Of a stretch of 39,747 nt of DNA, positions 16,480 to 24,386 are shown in pieces. Position 1 is the stretch's first letter, and each line of letters begins with the position of its first letter. Under the pieces are notes generated by a model that did not search any database, had not been told where the DNA came from, and saw only the letters and a list, made by a program, of their open reading frames with translations. The DNA comes from Chitinophagaceae bacterium (GTDB taxonomy: Bacteria; Bacteroidota; Bacteroidia; Chitinophagales; Chitinophagaceae): NCBI GenBank assembly GCA_014379345.1, contig JACMLY010000003.1, positions 1-39,747 of the forward strand, read 5' to 3'. Made by a program: the position numbers and the translations under genes.

Positions 16480-17361
16480 ATGAGAATCGGGATACTTATT
16501 TTGACGTTCTGTTTTGTTTTTGAGGCATCCTTCTCTCAAAAAATAAAAAACGACTTTTTTGTATTGCATAATATCATAAGGGGAGATTCTACTTACAATA
16601 CTTTTGAAAAGCAGGTGGCTCTGGTAAAAAATGCGGGTTATGATGGAATAGAAATAAACTCAACGGCTCATTTCGAGGGGATGAAAGCTGCTTTGGACAA
16701 ACATCGATTTCAAGCTTCTTATTTTTATGTCAGGATCAGTCTTCAAAAGCCTTTTATGGATGAGAGCTTGGAAGGTTATATCCGGCAGCTACAGGGAAGC
16801 AAAACAATTATAGCCCCCTATATTGTCAGTGATTCGATCTTTCGTGCCGGTACCCATGAAGCAGATAGCCTGGTGATCCGGTTGATGAGACAATTATCAG
16901 ATTGGGCGGAAGCATCCGCTCTTCAGGTAGCCATTTATCCGCATCTTAATTATTATGTCGAGAGAACAGACCACGCATTGGCACTCGCACGATCAATAGA
17001 CCGAAAAAATCTGGGACTATCATTCAATCTATGTCATTGGCTCGCAACTACTGTCAATGCTGAGAGAAAAGATCTTCAACCTCATCTCCATTCACTTCTT
17101 CCTTATCTGAAAATGATCACGATTTGTGGAGCGAACAATACTGTAAGTCAGAAAAAAAATGTCTGGGATGATTACATCCTTCCATTAGGAACGGGGGACT
17201 TTGATACCTATGAATTGATAAAATACTGTCTCAAAGATCTGAAATTAAAAGTGCCTGTGGGGGTACAATGCTATAATATCAAAACGGATAAATACCAGCT
17301 GGTACAAAATTCCATTCAGGTTTGGAAGCAGTACCTGCAGCAATTAGAAAATGAAAAATGA
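16480..17361 (+). CDS. Exported sugar isomerase/epimerase-like TIM-barrel protein (AP-endonuclease-2 fold)
   Basis: The start is at the ATG at 16480 (MRIGILILTFCFVFEASFSQ), which gives a signal peptide and avoids overlap with the oxidoreductase. 294 residues. The xylose-isomerase-like barrel shows EKQVALVKNAGYDGIEIN, ALQVAIYPHLNYYVERTDHALAL, LGLSFNLCHWL and DYILPLGTGDFD, in the order expected for PF01261. It follows the oxidoreductase by 41 bases. In 3-keto-glycoside and C-glycoside pathways, proteins of this fold act as lyases or epimerases on keto sugars. Periplasmic placement with its two neighbours fits such a role. The enzyme name 'phosphate isomerase' is not supported for an exported protein. 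Confidence 0.87.
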   Translation: MRIGILILTFCFVFEASFSQKIKNDFFVLHNIIRGDSTYNTFEKQVALVKNAGYDGIEINSTAHFEGMKAALDKHRFQASYFYVRISLQKPFMDESLEGYIRQLQGSKTIIAPYIVSDSIFRAGTHEADSLVIRLMRQLSDWAEASALQVAIYPHLNYYVERTDHALALARSIDRKNLGLSFNLCHWLATTVNAERKDLQPHLHSLLPYLKMITICGANNTVSQKKNVWDDYILPLGTGDFDTYELIKYCLKDLKLKVPVGVQCYNIKTDKYQLVQNSIQVWKQYLQQLENEK

Positions 17362-17419
17362 GATTATTGATCCAATTAAGGTGGGTGCATATTAAGTACA
17401 TTATAAAAATACTCGATCT

Positions 17420-18211
17420 ATGAAGTTTACTATAGAACACCTTGAAACGTACCATCGCCAGGGATATGTGGTAGTGCGTAATTTATTCTCAAAGCCGGAA
17501 GTGGATCTGCTAAACAAAGTGGCTATGGAAGATGAACTAATGAGTAAAAAAAGTTTTGATAGGGTAGATGCTTCCGGTTTAAAAACAAAGCTGGCTTTGT
17601 GGTACTCCCTTGATGAAAGTTTGTACAGTAAATTTGCACGTTCTGAGCGCATAGTCAGTGCTGTTGAGCAGATGCTCGGAGGTAGGGCCGCACATTATCA
17701 TTCAAAACTTATGCAAAAAGAACCGCGGTCGGGTGGCGCCTGGGAATGGCACCAGGATTATGGTTACTGGTATAAAAACAATGGCTTTTTATTTCCTGAC
17801 ATGCTAAGTGTGTTGACTGCACTTACTGCTGCTACTAAAGAGAATGGATGTTTGCAGATGATCCGTGGCTCTCACAAAATGGGAAGGGTAGAACACGGTT
17901 TCTCCGGAGAACAAATCGGGGCAGATGTGGAAAAAGTTACTGAATCACTTAAAGTGATGCCCCTGGAGTATCTGGAAATGGACGCCGGAGATACGGCCTT
18001 TTTTCATTGCAATACCCTGCACTCTTCAGCGGCAAATCTCTCCGATAAACCACGGTGGTCGATCATCACTGCTTATAATCTTGCCAGTAACAAACCTTAT
18101 AAAGATGTACATGAAAGCAGTTACACATCCATCGAAGCGTATAGAGGTGATCTGTTATCAGAAGAAATTCACCCAATCTCGGATAGTGCGGAATTTTTAG
18201 TTAAAGATTAA
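17420..18211 (+). CDS. Phytanoyl-CoA dioxygenase (PhyH)-family Fe(II)/2-oxoglutarate oxygenase
   Basis: A 263-residue cytoplasmic protein with a PhyH double-stranded beta-helix. The iron triad is visible: WHQDYGYW gives His111 and Asp113, and TLHSSAANLS gives His201, with Arg212 (PRWS) for 2-oxoglutarate. The opening ETYHRQGYVVVRNLFSKPEV is typical. PhyH proteins hydroxylate very diverse molecules and frequently sit in carbohydrate clusters of Bacteroidota and Planctomycetota, with roles largely unknown. It lies 58 bases after the epimerase-like gene on the same strand. Its substrate could be a sugar-derived or aglycone intermediate (inference). Confidence 0.9.
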   Translation: MKFTIEHLETYHRQGYVVVRNLFSKPEVDLLNKVAMEDELMSKKSFDRVDASGLKTKLALWYSLDESLYSKFARSERIVSAVEQMLGGRAAHYHSKLMQKEPRSGGAWEWHQDYGYWYKNNGFLFPDMLSVLTALTAATKENGCLQMIRGSHKMGRVEHGFSGEQIGADVEKVTESLKVMPLEYLEMDAGDTAFFHCNTLHSSAANLSDKPRWSIITAYNLASNKPYKDVHESSYTSIEAYRGDLLSEEIHPISDSAEFLVKD

Positions 18212-18261
18212 AAGCGGATGCCTTTAGTCATTGATATTTTCTTTTCGTCTTTGCTCCATGA

Positions 18262-18855
18262 GAAAATTCAGGCCAAATGAAAGTTTTTTTGCAAGTACGG
18301 CATTAGGATCAATCACACGCCAGAATGGAGTAATCGATGCAAGAGATTTGCCGCTGTACAAATACAAAAGGAGCTGGATATTCCTATCGGCACGTATGCC
18401 ATTCACAAACCTGGTGAGCAGTTCGACTGGCTTGTGGAGAATGGAGCCGATCCGAAAAAATTATTCTTTTCGCATATAGAAGCGGAGTTCGGCTGGGGCG
18501 GCCAAATTAAGGAGCAGATCGGGAAAGAATTGCTGCGTATTGCAAAGGCCGGTGGAAACATGCTCTTCAATAATTTTGGATATGAATTTGATACACCATG
18601 GAACATCTGGTTTATCTGATGCGTTTTTTGTGCGGTAGTGGATTTTCGAAAAATTTGATGACGCCCATGGATTCATATTGGCAATGGAAAGATGGCAAAA
18701 TAATGACGAATATTGAAGACCGGCACCCGCATACCCGATTGAAAACATTGGCATATGCACTTACAGATGCAGTGCCGACAATGCGTAAAGCCGGTTTTTC
18801 AAACAAGGAAGTCAGGCAATTTCTGGTTCATAATCCTGCTCAATTTTTTTCCTAA
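18262..18855 (+). pseudogene. Phosphotriesterase-family amidohydrolase, 5'-deleted and frameshifted
   Basis: Three reading frames add up to the C-terminal half of a phosphotriesterase-like hydrolase. Frame one carries SGQMKVF, matching the carboxylated-lysine strand. A slip in the seven-T run 18284-18290 leads to frame two, with GIRINHTPEWSNRCKRFAA, IPIGTYAIHKPGEQ and LFFSHIEAEFGWGG. A second shift near 18601 leads to frame three, with LVYLMRFLCGSGF, MTPMDSYWQW and the family ending EVRQFLVHNPAQFFS. About 150 N-terminal codons, including the HxH metal site, are absent: the gene begins only about 50 bases after the PhyH stop. It cannot encode an active enzyme. When intact it may have served as a lactonase or esterase of the pathway. 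Confidence 0.8.
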
Positions 18856-18907
18856 ATTATTGTAACGAAAAAATAGCCATTGATCACAGAATATTTAACC
18901 ATAGTAC

Positions 18908-21511
18908 ATGAGTAAACGATTGGCCATTTCGATAATAGCAGTGGTATTATTTAGTCTAGAACTTCATGCGCAGATCAGGCGCTTCTATATTGCCAACGAT
19001 GATCACACCGATTATGTCTGGAGCGCCAGTGAATCAGTGTACAAGACTGTAATGCTTACTACTTTGGATAAGTATCTGATTCAAATAGATTCAACCATCG
19101 CGGCAGGTCTTCCATTCAACCATCAATCAAAATACAATTGCGATGGAAGCTATTGGTTCTGGGTATATGAAAAAAACAGAACTGCCGGTCAAATGAAGAA
19201 CCTGATCAGTAAAGTGAAGTCTGGTCATATGACCGTTCCATTTAATCCTCTTGCCGTTCTATATGGCGGTATGCCGGCCGAAGCCAGTATACGGGGAATG
19301 TATTATGCCGGCTATTTGCAAAAGAAATATGGAATTGATCTGAAACTGGGCATTAGTATGGAAAGTCAAACCCTTCCACTTGGACTAAGTTCGCTATGGT
19401 CGGGAAGTGGTGTAAAATATAGTTGGAAGGGAGTTTGTGGTTGTGCAAGCAGAATGAGGAAGGCTGATCTGCAAAACAGAGATAATGAAGTATATTATTA
19501 TAAAGGTTTAGATGGCCAGAAAGTATTAATGAAATGGTATTCTCTTGCAACTGTTGTGTCGCCTTGCGGAAGAGATGCAAACCAGGATTTTGGTGGCTAT
19601 GCTGAAGCCCGATGTTTAACCGATTACCTGATCAATCGAATGCAACTCAAATCCGTCACTAGTAAAAAGCATATCATTGGCGCTTTCGGTTACGGATGGG
19701 ATGATCTGCAGACCTACACCAACGGATTCGTCTCTCTGGCTAAATCATTTTCAAACCAGGATCAGGAAGTCATCGTATCCAATCAAACGGATTATTTCAG
19801 AGAAATGGAAGACAGTTATGGAAAAACGCTTCCTGAAGAGATCGTAGCCGGGGGAAATGAATGGGATTTGTATATCGCTTCAATGGCCGAAGTATCGGCA
19901 AAGGTCAAGCGAAGCGTTGAAAAGTTGCGCGGCGCTGAGGCGATGTCAACCATCGTTTCATTAAGCGATACGCGTTTCGCAAACGGTTTGAAGGAAATGA
20001 GAGACAGTGCGTGGATGAGTATTGGATTATATCCTGAGCACGACTGGACGGCAGATGGCCCGGTATCCAGAAATGATCGCGCTGCTTTTCAGCGAAGGCT
20101 TGAGGAGAATTTCACTGCCTATGCCGATACTTTATACAATAAATCGTCTGCGGCATTGGGTAACCAAATCAAGATAAGCACAGTGAATCAGCGATTCTTT
20201 GTCTTCAACCCATTGAACTGGGTACGCAATGATATTGCTGATCTTCCATATAAAGGGAGCGAAGCAATCGCTGTGCATGATGTGTCAACAAAAAAGGAGG
20301 TGTTATGGCAGTTTGTTGAAAAAGAAGGGGCGACGTTCTTGCGGATTCTTGCAACAGACATTCCTCCGGTTGGATACAAAGTTTTTGAGATCGTCAAAAA
20401 AGCAGCTGCAAAAAGAACCGGATCAGCTTCGTTGAACGGAAATTTATTTGAAAATAGACGTTATAAAATCAGTGTTACAAGAGCCGGCGTTGTAACTTCT
20501 CTTATCGACAAGCTGAATGGCAACCGCCAACTGGTAGCGCCATCGCCTGGGGGAAGATATATGAATGATATGGGATCCGGTCTTAGTGAAAGCGGTGATC
20601 CACTAAGAATCGAAAACGAAGGTCCCGTCTCAGTAACCTTGAAGACTCGTACTTCAGATAGTTTAAAACACAGCACGCAGATCACTTTATATAATGAACT
20701 CCTACCAAGAATCGACATTCACAATAAGATCGAACAAAATTTTTCTGCTTTGATAACCAACACATTTTCTACCAGCTTCATACGCCCGGATTCCTGGCAT
20801 GAAGAGATAGGTGCGGTCATAAAAGCGAAACTAAAAAAAGATGGCGGACATTATGCCGAAAGAAATGCGCGGTACGACTGGCTAACGTTAAATCATTTTG
20901 CCAATATAGGTTCGGGCGATTATAATATAACAATAGCGAACCGCGATTGTTACTTTTTCAATCTCGGTAAAAGCACTCCTGACAGCCTGGATGCCGATGC
21001 GTCCTATATCAATGTATTGGTAGGAGGTCAGACGGATGGTGCTAATCTGGGAATAAAAGAGCAGGGAAAGGATTCCAGCTTTGTTCAGCAATTTTCTATC
21101 TCCGTGCAAAATCATGCTTTCGACAAAGTAGGCTCGATGAAGTCGTCTCTGGAATTTCAACAACCGCTCGTGGCAGGACTTGTGAAGGGTTCAGCGACAG
21201 TTTCCCTACCGGAAAATAACTATTCATTATTAAAATCTTCAGACCCCGACCTCTTAATCTGGGCCATAAAGCCTGCAGAAGAAGGTGTCGAAAACAACGG
21301 CATCATCGTGAGAGTTTGGAATCTAAAACAATCATTCACTAATGCCAATTTACTATTTGCAAAGAAACTGTTATCTGCGACAGAGACCACGCATGTTGAA
21401 GTAGATATGAATCCGATTCCGGTCAAAGGGCGTGCGGTTTCGATTGGGGTGGGGAGCCAGCAAATGAAAACATTCAGGCTTAAATTTGCTCAAATCGCTT
21501 CAGAAAGGTAA
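18908..21511 (+). CDS. Exported glycoside hydrolase family 38-like (alpha-mannosidase-like) protein
   Basis: An 867-residue protein with a signal peptide ending LELHAQ. The N-terminal catalytic-type domain begins RRFYIANDDHTDYVW, in place of the usual HxHxD metal strand, and includes GGMPAEASIRGMYYAGYLQKKYG and SMESQTLPLGLSSLW, where GH38 enzymes have their nucleophile Asp. A mid-domain (about 340-420) and long beta-rich C-terminal domains follow, as in GH38. Canonical residues are altered, so activity and specificity are uncertain. It follows the broken phosphotriesterase by 52 bases and precedes the ROK gene by 10. It likely releases or debranches glycan in the periplasm. Confidence 0.78.
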   Translation: MSKRLAISIIAVVLFSLELHAQIRRFYIANDDHTDYVWSASESVYKTVMLTTLDKYLIQIDSTIAAGLPFNHQSKYNCDGSYWFWVYEKNRTAGQMKNLISKVKSGHMTVPFNPLAVLYGGMPAEASIRGMYYAGYLQKKYGIDLKLGISMESQTLPLGLSSLWSGSGVKYSWKGVCGCASRMRKADLQNRDNEVYYYKGLDGQKVLMKWYSLATVVSPCGRDANQDFGGYAEARCLTDYLINRMQLKSVTSKKHIIGAFGYGWDDLQTYTNGFVSLAKSFSNQDQEVIVSNQTDYFREMEDSYGKTLPEEIVAGGNEWDLYIASMAEVSAKVKRSVEKLRGAEAMSTIVSLSDTRFANGLKEMRDSAWMSIGLYPEHDWTADGPVSRNDRAAFQRRLEENFTAYADTLYNKSSAALGNQIKISTVNQRFFVFNPLNWVRNDIADLPYKGSEAIAVHDVSTKKEVLWQFVEKEGATFLRILATDIPPVGYKVFEIVKKAAAKRTGSASLNGNLFENRRYKISVTRAGVVTSLIDKLNGNRQLVAPSPGGRYMNDMGSGLSESGDPLRIENEGPVSVTLKTRTSDSLKHSTQITLYNELLPRIDIHNKIEQNFSALITNTFSTSFIRPDSWHEEIGAVIKAKLKKDGGHYAERNARYDWLTLNHFANIGSGDYNITIANRDCYFFNLGKSTPDSLDADASYINVLVGGQTDGANLGIKEQGKDSSFVQQFSISVQNHAFDKVGSMKSSLEFQQPLVAGLVKGSATVSLPENNYSLLKSSDPDLLIWAIKPAEEGVENNGIIVRVWNLKQSFTNANLLFAKKLLSATETTHVEVDMNPIPVKGRAVSIGVGSQQMKTFRLKFAQIASER

Positions 21512-21521
21512 TACAATCGTT

Positions 21522-22466
21522 ATGGGAAATGATGGTGATTATGGAAAGCAATTGGCTATAGGTGTTGATATTGGCGGCACAAGAACCAAGATTGGTCTGG
21601 TTGATCTTGCGAAAGGAAAAGTGCTGGAGATATTAGTTCATCCTACCGAGACGCTACACACGGATAAATTCATTCAGGCCATTCAGAATTCCGTGCACGT
21701 GTTGGAAAAGAATATCAAAAACGAGGAATTGATAGGGATTGGCTTTGGTGTTCCGGGATTTGTCTTTGAAAATGGCAGTGTAGATTCAACGTATGGTTTC
21801 CTTCAATTTATGGAAAATTACCCTTTGGCTGCCATCATTAAAAAAAAGCTAGGCATAACCTGTCTTGTTGATAATGATGCCAGGGTAGTGGCGTTGGGCG
21901 AATCGCTTTATGGGAAGGGAAAGAATATAAGTCGCGTCCTGGTGCTTACGCTTGGTACTGGTCTGGGTATTGGTTTTACAGTTGATGGTGTGCTGGATGG
22001 AACGCGGCCTTACAGTCATATGGCAGGGCATCTTACCATTACGAAATCGGATATGCCGTGCTATTGTGGAAGAAAAGGATGCCTGGAAGCCCTTCTCTCA
22101 TCCGCCGGATTTATAGAAGCCGCAAAACAGGCAGGCTGGTTTGAAAAGTATCCGGAAATTTCTCCAACTCCTGAAAATATTTTCCTTGAACGGAAGAAAG
22201 GGAATCCGGAGGCCATTGCAATCGTTAAAGATTTTATTTTGTTCCTTCAGACGGGTATTGACAACTATATAAATATTTATGCTCCCGATATGATTGTACT
22301 CGGAGGTGGAATATCTAAATCGCTGAAACATGATCTCCATCGTTTTCAGGATACCAAATTGTTAAGACCATTTAAGAAGTACACAAATAAAATTGTAGTA
22401 TCTGAGTTGGCTGAACAGGCGGGCGTTTTGGGTAGTGCAGCGTTGTTTGTAAAGGGTAATCGATAA
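21522..22466 (+). CDS. ROK-family sugar kinase (glucokinase-like)
   Basis: The start is at the ATG at 21522, 10 bases after the GH38-like stop; the in-frame ATG at 21486 would overlap that gene. 314 residues. ROK hallmarks: phosphate-binding VDIGGTRTKIG (residues 15-25), catalytic Asp in CLVDNDARV, LTLGTGLGIGF, the MAGHLTI histidine and the zinc cluster CYCGRKGCLE. The protein carries no helix-turn-helix, so it is a kinase rather than a repressor. It probably phosphorylates the imported sugar or amino sugar before the SIS-domain isomerase encoded two genes downstream acts. Confidence 0.93.
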   Translation: MGNDGDYGKQLAIGVDIGGTRTKIGLVDLAKGKVLEILVHPTETLHTDKFIQAIQNSVHVLEKNIKNEELIGIGFGVPGFVFENGSVDSTYGFLQFMENYPLAAIIKKKLGITCLVDNDARVVALGESLYGKGKNISRVLVLTLGTGLGIGFTVDGVLDGTRPYSHMAGHLTITKSDMPCYCGRKGCLEALLSSAGFIEAAKQAGWFEKYPEISPTPENIFLERKKGNPEAIAIVKDFILFLQTGIDNYINIYAPDMIVLGGGISKSLKHDLHRFQDTKLLRPFKKYTNKIVVSELAEQAGVLGSAALFVKGNR

Positions 22467-22484
22467 GGGCTAATAAAATTATTT

Positions 22485-23420
22485 ATGATAAAACGGCATA
22501 ACCGTTGGATTGTGTACTCAATTGTAGCGGCTCTTTTTTGGGGAGTGTGGGGAGTGATCGCAAAACTCATTGCTGAAGACATTAATCCCTATACCAATCA
22601 CTTTCTGTTTAGTTGCGGTATGCTGGTGACAGTGCCTTTTGTATTTAGAAAATGTGTAGCAGTCAAACCCAAAGCGCGGGGGATTGGGTGGGGTTTAATT
22701 GCCGGTATACTTGCAATCGCCGGGAATATTGCAGTATATAATTCTTTTGCAAGCGGGGGTATGGCCGCCATCGTGATTCCTGTTACGAATTTGTATCCAA
22801 TGATCACGATCGCGATTGCCATTTCTTTTTTTAAGGAAAAGTTGAACTGGGTAAATGCGGCAGGTATTCTGCTCGCGATCCCGGCGGTGATCATTTTATC
22901 AGGCGAGTCATTGCTTTTCGATAAACCTTCGGTATTCTTTCAAAATTTCACCTTCAATGCCTGGTTGCTGTTCGCATTGGTCGCGCTCTTTTTCTGGGGC
23001 GTTTTCAGTGCCGCACAAAAAGTTACCACTAATTATATTTCTGCAGAATGGTCGTATATGATTTTCATTTTTTCTTCTTTGTTGATCGCAATCGCCTTTT
23101 GGTTTGCCGGCTTGATCAACTTTGATTTTAAGGCAGGCACTCTATGGCTCGGTATTCTCGCGGGAATGTTGAATGGGCTTGGTGTTCTTGCCAGTTTTGC
23201 TGCATACAGTGCAGAAGGTAAGGCTTCAAAGGTGACTACGATCGCCGGGTCGCTTCAGCCAGTATTTACTATCCTATTGGCGTATGCTTTTCTTTCTGAA
23301 AATCTTACATTACTCGAAATGACAGGGATCCTTCTTGCGATTTTTGCTGCGCTGGCATTGTCTTACGAAAAACCAAAACCGACGGGCGCAACCAATATCG
23401 CTCCTTTACAAATAAAATAA
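22485..23420 (+). CDS. EamA/DMT-superfamily transporter
   Basis: A 311-residue integral membrane protein with about ten hydrophobic segments in two five-helix halves, each beginning with the Trp-rich pattern of the family (ALFWGVWGVIAKLI; ALFFWGVFSAAQKV). The motif before the fifth helix, with KLNWVNAAGILLAIPAV, and the equivalent NLTLLEMTGILLAIFAAL support EamA. It is 18 bases after the ROK gene and 5 bases before the SIS gene, so it is firmly in the operon. In a cluster without SusC/SusD or an MFS sugar permease, it is the best candidate for carrying the sugar product across the inner membrane (inference). Drug/metabolite export is the alternative. Confidence 0.92.
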   Translation: MIKRHNRWIVYSIVAALFWGVWGVIAKLIAEDINPYTNHFLFSCGMLVTVPFVFRKCVAVKPKARGIGWGLIAGILAIAGNIAVYNSFASGGMAAIVIPVTNLYPMITIAIAISFFKEKLNWVNAAGILLAIPAVIILSGESLLFDKPSVFFQNFTFNAWLLFALVALFFWGVFSAAQKVTTNYISAEWSYMIFIFSSLLIAIAFWFAGLINFDFKAGTLWLGILAGMLNGLGVLASFAAYSAEGKASKVTTIAGSLQPVFTILLAYAFLSENLTLLEMTGILLAIFAALALSYEKPKPTGATNIAPLQIK

Positions 23421-23425
23421 ATATC

Positions 23426-24346
23426 ATGGAAGAAGCTTTAAGCGAAATAATGGAAATACCAGAACGTGCAGAAGTTCTGGCAGTTACGGGCCATCATCGG
23501 TTACCCTTACAGATTCCATACATTGGTATGGGGTCATCTTATTTTGCCCCGCTGGCATTCAGGTTTATGGGCGTGGATATCCAGCCCGAAATGGCCTCTG
23601 AATTTTATTCTTATATCTCCCGAAATAAAATTCATCAATCAGGAGTCATTCTATCACAATCCGGAAGAAGTTCTGAGACACTCTGGTGTACCGAATTGTT
23701 CAACCAATATATCGCTGTTACAAACGACGAAAACAGTGAACTGTGTAAACGCCCGAATGCAGTATCCGTCATTCCAATGCTGGCTGGACCGGAAAGCTTT
23801 TCGTCGTCGAAAACCTATGTCAACACGTTGCTGTTGCTGTTCAAAGGTTTTGGAATGGATATCCACCCGCCTGTTCAACTGCTGAGAGAGCGATTTTCAC
23901 AATACGAACAAAAGGGAAAATTTTTAGCGGATGAAGTCTTTTCACAGTTAAGCAAACACAAATACCAGGGTCTTTATATCATTGGAAGCGGTCCCAATAT
24001 TGCCACTGCGCTGGAGGCAGCTCTGATCCTCACGGAAAGTACGAAGCTCGCGTTCCAGGGAATGCCGCTTGCTCAATATGATCATGGTCCAAAGGAAGCT
24101 GCCGCCAACAGCATTGTTTTTTTTATTCTGGCCAAAGGAGAAAATAATGCACGGGCCTTGTCTTTGATTTATAAAATAAAAAAAACAGGTGCTTTTGTGC
24201 TTACGGTGGAAGAACCTGAAAGCGACGAAAACTTCTCGGTTCTCTTCAATATTGTACCGTTTAACTTTATGTCTTATTACCTTGCAAAAAAGCTCAATGT
24301 ATCAGACACGTTTTTAGTCGGTGGAAAGGTCACCGAGACAGAATGA
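23426..24346 (+). CDS. Double-SIS sugar isomerase (GlmS isomerase-domain-like, no glutaminase domain)
   Basis: A 306-residue cytoplasmic protein made of two SIS domains. It aligns by eye with the isomerase half of GlmS. First half: YIGMGSSYFAP, EMASEFYSYI, ILSQSGRSSET and SSSKTYVNTLL. Second half: IIGSGPNIATALEAALILTE, with the GlmS catalytic Glu, then QYDHGPKEA, with the catalytic His, and a Lys near the C-terminus (GGKVTE). The N-terminal glutaminase domain is missing, as in AgaS or FrlB, so it cannot make glucosamine from glutamine. A deaminase/isomerase or deglycase on a phosphorylated amino sugar, formed by the ROK kinase, is plausible. It is 5 bases after the transporter gene. Confidence 0.9.
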   Translation: MEEALSEIMEIPERAEVLAVTGHHRLPLQIPYIGMGSSYFAPLAFRFMGVDIQPEMASEFYSYISRNKIHQSGVILSQSGRSSETLWCTELFNQYIAVTNDENSELCKRPNAVSVIPMLAGPESFSSSKTYVNTLLLLFKGFGMDIHPPVQLLRERFSQYEQKGKFLADEVFSQLSKHKYQGLYIIGSGPNIATALEAALILTESTKLAFQGMPLAQYDHGPKEAAANSIVFFILAKGENNARALSLIYKIKKTGAFVLTVEEPESDENFSVLFNIVPFNFMSYYLAKKLNVSDTFLVGGKVTETE

Positions 24347-24386
24347 TTTGAACATTTGGTAGCTTCGGATGATTTAAAGAATTATC

